This document shows, piece after piece, positions 22,847-25,175 of a DNA stretch of 25,175 nucleotides. Each line of letters opens with the position of its first letter. Within the stretch, counting starts at the first letter, position 1. The notes under the pieces are model-generated. The model searched no databases, was not told the DNA's origin, and saw only the letters and a program-made list of their open reading frames with translations. This DNA is from a virus: positions 1 to 25,175 of IMG/VR virus record IMGVR_UViG_3300046665_000774. The stretch is one strand, 5' to 3'. The position numbers and the translations under genes were made by a program.

Positions 22847-23257
22847 TTAAACCTTCTTTCCACCGGCAGCAGCCAGGCGCGGGGGCGCAGCCGGGGCGAA
22901 CTTGCCGGCGCCGGCCTTTTTGGCCTTCTCTGCGTCACCTTCCTTTTTTCCGCCGTCGCCTTTCTTGGTGTGCGTGTACTGGACCGCAGCGATCGCTGCG
23001 CGGATCTGCCCCGCGCTGGCATCTATCTGGCCGAGCGCGATCTTCTGCAACAAGGTCAGCATGTCGCAGGGCTCGATCTCGACCGGGACGGCCCTCTTAC
23101 GCTTCAACGCCCCGCCGCGGGCCTGCGGCTCCAACTTCGTTTCGACGGCCGCATTTGCTGATTTCTCGGCCGCTACCTTGGGCTTGCGCCCAGCGCCGGG
23201 GCGTGCGCCGCCAGAGTTGGGGCGCGGCCCTCCGCTCTTGCCTCGTACGCCAGCCAT
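22847..23257 (-). CDS. terS: Terminase small subunit
   Basis: A 136-residue basic protein whose N-terminus carries the glycine/arginine motif GGARPGAGRKPK (about residues 16-27), a hallmark of phage small terminases. The middle (about 60-95) is helical and includes a repeat-like stretch LLQKIALGQIDASAGQIRAA, typical of the oligomerising part. The tail is low-complexity Lys/Ala/Gly. The small subunit recognises cos DNA and delivers it to the large subunit. The ATG has an AGGAAA ribosome site, and the stop codon abuts the large-subunit ATG with no gap (TAA then ATG), supporting coupled translation. No clear helix-turn-helix can be read by eye, so the DNA-binding role rests on family and position. 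Confidence 0.85.
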   Translation of the reverse strand: MAGVRGKSGGPRPNSGGARPGAGRKPKVAAEKSANAAVETKLEPQARGGALKRKRAVPVEIEPCDMLTLLQKIALGQIDASAGQIRAAIAAVQYTHTKKGDGGKKEGDAEKAKKAGAGKFAPAAPPRLAAAGGKKV

Positions 23258-23375
23258 TTGCTGATTTCCTAAATCAAAAAAGGGACTTTTTTCCGCGAAT
23301 GGGAGGGAGCGTGGTGTCCTGTCGCGGACCTCCCAGACTTTTGCCCCCCCCGGGGTGTACAGCGCTGGCGCGGCG
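23258..23375. other. Probable cos region (packaging site)
   Basis: An intergenic stretch of 118 bases between HNH and small terminase, the usual place of cos in HK97-like phages. It holds three inverted repeats: TGATTT/AAATCA at 23262-23276, AAAAAA/TTTTTT at 23276-23292, and GGGAGG/CCTCCC at 23301-23334, the last enclosing GTCC/GGAC. Further on, eight Cs are followed by four Gs at 23344-23355. Adjacent A and T tracts imply intrinsic bending, which terminase-binding regions often use. The site is inferred from position and symmetry. I cannot identify the nick positions or overhang. Confidence 0.45.
23262..23276. repeat. Inverted repeat over the small-terminase ribosome site
   Basis: TGATTT and AAATCA are perfect 6-base arms around a 3-base centre. 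On the minus strand the centre is AGG, part of the AGGAAA ribosome site for the gene starting at 23257. The arms could pair in the mRNA and hide the site, or the duplex could be a protein-binding site. Confidence 0.55.
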
Positions 23376-23741
23376 CTACGCCACCCCGCGCTGGGCCGCG
23401 AGCAGCCGCATCAGATCGACCACGGCCGCGCGGTCGTACGCACTGTTGGCGCGCTGACGCGCCTCGATCTTGCTCTTGGCGTCATGGCACGTCCCGCATA
23501 GCACGCGCTTGTTCTCGTCGTCGTCCGTGCCTCCGGCCCACAGCGGAACATCGTGATCGACATCCTTGCCGAGGCGTCCGCAGTTCTGGCACAGCCCACA
23601 GTCACGTTTGCGGATCCGCTCGCGATCGCGAACGCCCGCAGAGCCGCGCTTGCGTTCAACCACGTTCGGCTGAGCTGGTGCGAGCATAGCCAGTCGACTA
23701 CCTGTGGTCTGCAATCGTGGCTTTAACGTGGTCAGCTTCAT
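23376..23741 (-). CDS. HNH endonuclease beside the terminase genes
   Basis: A 121-residue product with a complete phage-type HNH zinc nuclease fold. A first CxxC knuckle is at C51/C54, the catalytic DH pair at D62-H63, a conserved N at about 77, and a second CxxCH at C82/C85/H86. The start chosen is the ATG at 23741. It overlaps the previous stop (TAATG) and has a GAGGAAG ribosome site; the 25 codons open upstream of it lie inside the preceding gene. In HK97 and related cos phages the HNH protein sits next to the terminase genes and stimulates terminase cutting at cos. The order here (HNH, intergenic gap, small then large terminase) matches that. The N-terminal 40 residues are basic and probably bind DNA. 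Confidence 0.92.
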   Translation of the reverse strand: MKLTTLKPRLQTTGSRLAMLAPAQPNVVERKRGSAGVRDRERIRKRDCGLCQNCGRLGKDVDHDVPLWAGGTDDDENKRVLCGTCHDAKSKIEARQRANSAYDRAAVVDLMRLLAAQRGVA

Positions 23742-23965
23742 TACTTCCTCGAAGGCGGCAGAGCGCGCACCAGGTCGACCAGCGACTGCGACGGAAAGCC
23801 GTAGCCTTTCGCGCACAGCAGCTGCTTCGCCTCCTCGGCGTCGACCAGTCCACGGCAGATCCGGTCAAGGGCGGCGGTGTCGGCCTCCTTCGCCAGGATG
23901 GCTGGGCGGGTACCGACAACAGCGCGCACGATGCGGTCTCGGTAGATCAGGATCAGGTTCGGCAT
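23741..23965 (-). CDS. Hypothetical protein, 74 aa
   Basis: A 74-residue product with an ATG start 13 bases inside the preceding gene. The N-terminus is hydrophobic and strand-like (NLILIYRDRIVRAVV) but too short and too interrupted by charge to be a membrane span. The rest is helical and acidic, then basic (LVDLVRALPPSRK). No family recognised. Its stop codon overlaps the HNH start (TAATG), so the two are probably coupled. It may belong to the packaging end of the late operon, but the sequence itself does not show a role. Confidence 0.6.
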   Translation of the reverse strand: MPNLILIYRDRIVRAVVGTRPAILAKEADTAALDRICRGLVDAEEAKQLLCAKGYGFPSQSLVDLVRALPPSRK

Positions 23966-24171
23966 GCTTCCACCTTCACAATCATGGCGATCTGACCGAG
24001 TCGCTCACACCAAGCTTCGCCAGGAAGCAGCTGTGGCCTCATGTGCGAAACCACGGGGCGGCCGGCGATGTCTCGTACCAGGACATGGAGTTCAGCAGGA
24101 CGGCGCTCGATCGCTCCATTGACTACGACGCGCAACGTCGGGACAGCCGGACCCACGGCGCTGGAGGTCAC
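23953..24171 (-). CDS. Hypothetical protein, 72 aa
   Basis: A 72-residue product starting at a GTG that overlaps the preceding stop codon (GTGA), so translation is probably coupled. The predicted fold is mostly beta strands: TLRVVVNG, ELHVLVRD and AMIVKVEA read as alternating strands. There is one cysteine near each of residues 55 and 70, and no membrane segment. No family recognised. It lies in a run of small genes leading to the HNH endonuclease, which in HK97-like phages form the right end of the virion genome next to cos. Function unknown. Confidence 0.6.
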   Translation of the reverse strand: MTSSAVGPAVPTLRVVVNGAIERRPAELHVLVRDIAGRPVVSHMRPQLLPGEAWCERLGQIAMIVKVEACRT

Positions 24172-24467
24172 TTCCTCACCCGCATGCCGCCAACGCGGCG
24201 CAACGTGCGCATGTGCCGGACCTCTTCGCGCAGCGATTTCAGCTCCGCCAGAATCAAGGCCGGCGTCTCGTCCTGCTGCAACTCGCCGAGCGTGTACGAA
24301 GCGGAAACCGGCACGGGCACCGTATCGAGGCCGAGTGCGGCCAGCGCGCTCTGCACTGCCTTCGCTGCGGTAGCGACTCGCTCCAACATTGCCAAGGCGT
24401 CTTGCAACCCGGACGTATCAACGTCGATGCTCAGCGTCGTCGGCTCGGCGATGTTCTTCGCGGTCAT
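24168..24467 (-). CDS. Hypothetical late protein, 99 aa
   Basis: A frame starting ATG with an upstream AGAGG ribosome site eight or so bases away. The open frame continues further upstream, but only through the terminator, so this ATG is preferred. The 99-residue product has no signal peptide or membrane segment. It looks helical: residues 22-45 form an alanine-rich amphipathic stretch, residues 65-85 a charged helix, and the C-terminus is very basic (RRVGGMRVRK). No family recognised. It is the first gene after the late leader and overlaps the next by four bases (GTGA). Position suggests a small late or packaging-linked protein, but the function is unknown. Confidence 0.65.
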   Translation of the reverse strand: MTAKNIAEPTTLSIDVDTSGLQDALAMLERVATAAKAVQSALAALGLDTVPVPVSASYTLGELQQDETPALILAELKSLREEVRHMRTLRRVGGMRVRK

Positions 24468-24483
24468 GGCTACCTCTGGAAAT

Positions 24484-24506
24484 AAAAAAGCCCGCGCGAG
24501 GCGGGC
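24484..24506 (-). terminator. Intrinsic terminator in the late leader
   Basis: On the minus strand the arms GCCCGC and GCGGGC form a short GC hairpin followed by six Ts, then ATTTC. It lies only 17 bases before the ATG at 24467, so it acts on transcripts arriving from upstream and not on the gene that follows. It is a candidate target for a late antiterminator. Confidence 0.8.
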
Positions 24507-24507
24507 A

Positions 24508-24639
24508 AAAGCTCGGAGCGGTTGGCAACGACCACGAGCAGGAGACATCGGAATTCGTGCCGGTTACAGCGTCCGGCGACGTGGCGCGCCTGGAGCTGCG
24601 CTCGTCTGTTCTGGCCGGTGCCAGGTCGAGTCCTGAAAT
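24508..24639 (-). other. Non-coding leader between two terminators
   Basis: About 130 bases with no gene on either strand that I can support. A frame open from 24548 runs straight through the next hairpin and has no ribosome site, so I reject it. The segment sits after one terminator and before another, directly upstream of the first late gene. A late promoter with a downstream terminator, as in lambda pR'-tR', would fit here. I could not find a convincing -35/-10 pair by eye. Confidence 0.4.
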
Positions 24640-24672
24640 AAAAAAAACCGCCTTGGCTCAGCCTTAGGCGGT
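24640..24672 (-). terminator. Intrinsic terminator after the moron-like gene
   Basis: On the minus strand a perfect 7-bp stem (ACCGCCT / AGGCGGT) encloses a further GGC/GCC pairing and is followed by a run of Ts, then ATTTC. It starts about 38 bases after the stop codon at 24711, so it most likely ends that gene's transcript and insulates it from the late operon. Confidence 0.85.
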
Positions 24673-24710
24673 CAAATTGCGGCAGTTCGGCAATTCAATG
24701 CAAGAAAGAC

Positions 24711-25175
24711 TTATGTCCGATCAATGTATTCCCGGATCGATTTTGTCACGGCCTTACCTAAAAGCTCATTTGCTTCGGCAAGAATCTGATTATCGGCGAA
24801 TGGGAATTCGGGCGGCGGCTCGTCAATCAAAAGACATTTCAGTTGAAAGCTGTGGCCATACCATGAGATAACAAATGGAACGACAACGGTAAACTCCTGA
24901 CCGTAGGCCCTGCCACCACCACCCTCCTTATGTGCAAAAGTAATTGCCAAGGCGAACGGCAACGTTGAACGATCCTCGATCTCAGGATGTTTGCGAATGA
25001 ACGTGCCACCCACTAGAGTGCCGAGCTCACACACTTTCCAAGTACGGCCAACCGAATTATTAACGTACTGAACAAACGCAGAAACAAATTCCATCATCTC
25101 GCGAGCTTTCCTGGACTCGAATTCAATCCGGTCCAGAATATCCTTGCGGAGTGCAACGTAAAGTTCACCGTCCAT
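24711..25175 (-). CDS. Hypothetical protein, moron-like, possibly 5'-truncated
   Basis: An open frame of 154 codons whose ATG is the last three bases of the window, so the true start could lie further upstream. I do not recognise the family. The protein is soluble-looking, with a charged helical start (residues 1-35), a glycine run followed by a hydrophobic strand (VVVPFVISWY) in the middle, and a helical C-terminus. It has no signal peptide. GC is about 49% by hand count over 24781-25140, against roughly 60-65% in sampled lines of the neighbouring genes. A strong terminator follows the stop codon directly. Low GC, a private terminator and a place at the edge of the late operon are what one sees in morons, that is, cargo genes expressed from a prophage. 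Its role is unknown. Confidence 0.6.
   Translation of the reverse strand: MDGELYVALRKDILDRIEFESRKAREMMEFVSAFVQYVNNSVGRTWKVCELGTLVGGTFIRKHPEIEDRSTLPFALAITFAHKEGGGGRAYGQEFTVVVPFVISWYGHSFQLKCLLIDEPPPEFPFADNQILAEANELLGKAVTKSIREYIDRT

Noticed and set aside
24468-24548. Longer start for the first late gene
   Set aside because: The extension is read through the terminator stem and T run and gives an atypical Arg/Phe-rich peptide.
1-25175. Search by eye for tRNA genes, CRISPR repeats, insertion sequences, integrase or att sites
   Set aside because: None found: no regularly spaced direct repeats, transposase or recombinase motifs, or cloverleaf-like segments. Attachment sites would lie outside this part of the prophage.

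Overview
The window is the late (morphogenesis and lysis) half of a siphovirus-type temperate phage, most likely a prophage in a GC-rich betaproteobacterium. That host guess is an inference. It rests on about 60-65% GC in the lines I sampled, on a head module of the HK97 / phiE125 kind known from Burkholderiales phages, and on a complete Gram-negative lysis set with a SAR endolysin and Rz/Rz1 spanins. All genes I accept lie on the minus strand, so transcription runs from the right edge to the left edge. No integrase, repressor, replication gene, tRNA, CRISPR array or insertion sequence is visible.

Layout in transcription order. (1) 25175-24711: an AT-richer gene of unknown function closed by its own terminator, moron-like. 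(2) 24640-24468: a non-coding leader ending in a second terminator. (3) 24467-23376: three small unknown genes and an HNH endonuclease. (4) 23375-23258: an intergenic region in the usual place for cos, with three inverted repeats and A/T tracts. (5) 23257-17804: small and large terminase, portal, ClpP-like head protease and HK97-fold major capsid protein. (6) 17753-14652: five accessory virion genes between capsid and connector, ending in a LamG-like protein with nine copies of a 22-residue repeat. (7) 14655-12890: connector of the phiE125 gp8 family, head-tail joining protein, HK97 gp10-like protein and tail terminator. (8) 12814-5520: tail tube, tail assembly chaperone G with a -1 frame T extension, and a 1715-residue tape measure. 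(9) 5513-1953: a short tail-tip and fibre set and a papain-like enzyme. (10) 1956-1: two small membrane proteins (holin candidates), SAR endolysin, a DUF6527-type protein, Rz with nested Rz1, and a 48-residue ORF whose stop codon is the first three bases.

How it works together. Terminase cuts at cos and packages DNA through the portal into a shell of capsid protein matured by the ClpP-like protease. The connector genes close the head and join it to a tube built around the tape measure. Holin, SAR endolysin and spanins then open the three envelope layers. Most junctions overlap by 1-13 bases (ATGA, GTGA, TAATG), which suggests translational coupling. Where genes do not overlap there is often a hairpin followed by a T run. 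Six such terminators punctuate the late region, so late expression probably needs antitermination or is graded by partial termination.

The least ordinary elements are the moron-like gene, the capsid-to-connector insert with its repeat protein, a tail-chaperone overlap without a canonical slippery heptamer, a terminator buried inside the last codons of the papain-like gene just before the holin, and a tail tip with no recognisable lambda L/K/I/J-type proteins. I see no clearly new defence or mobile system; the moron-like gene is the best candidate for one.
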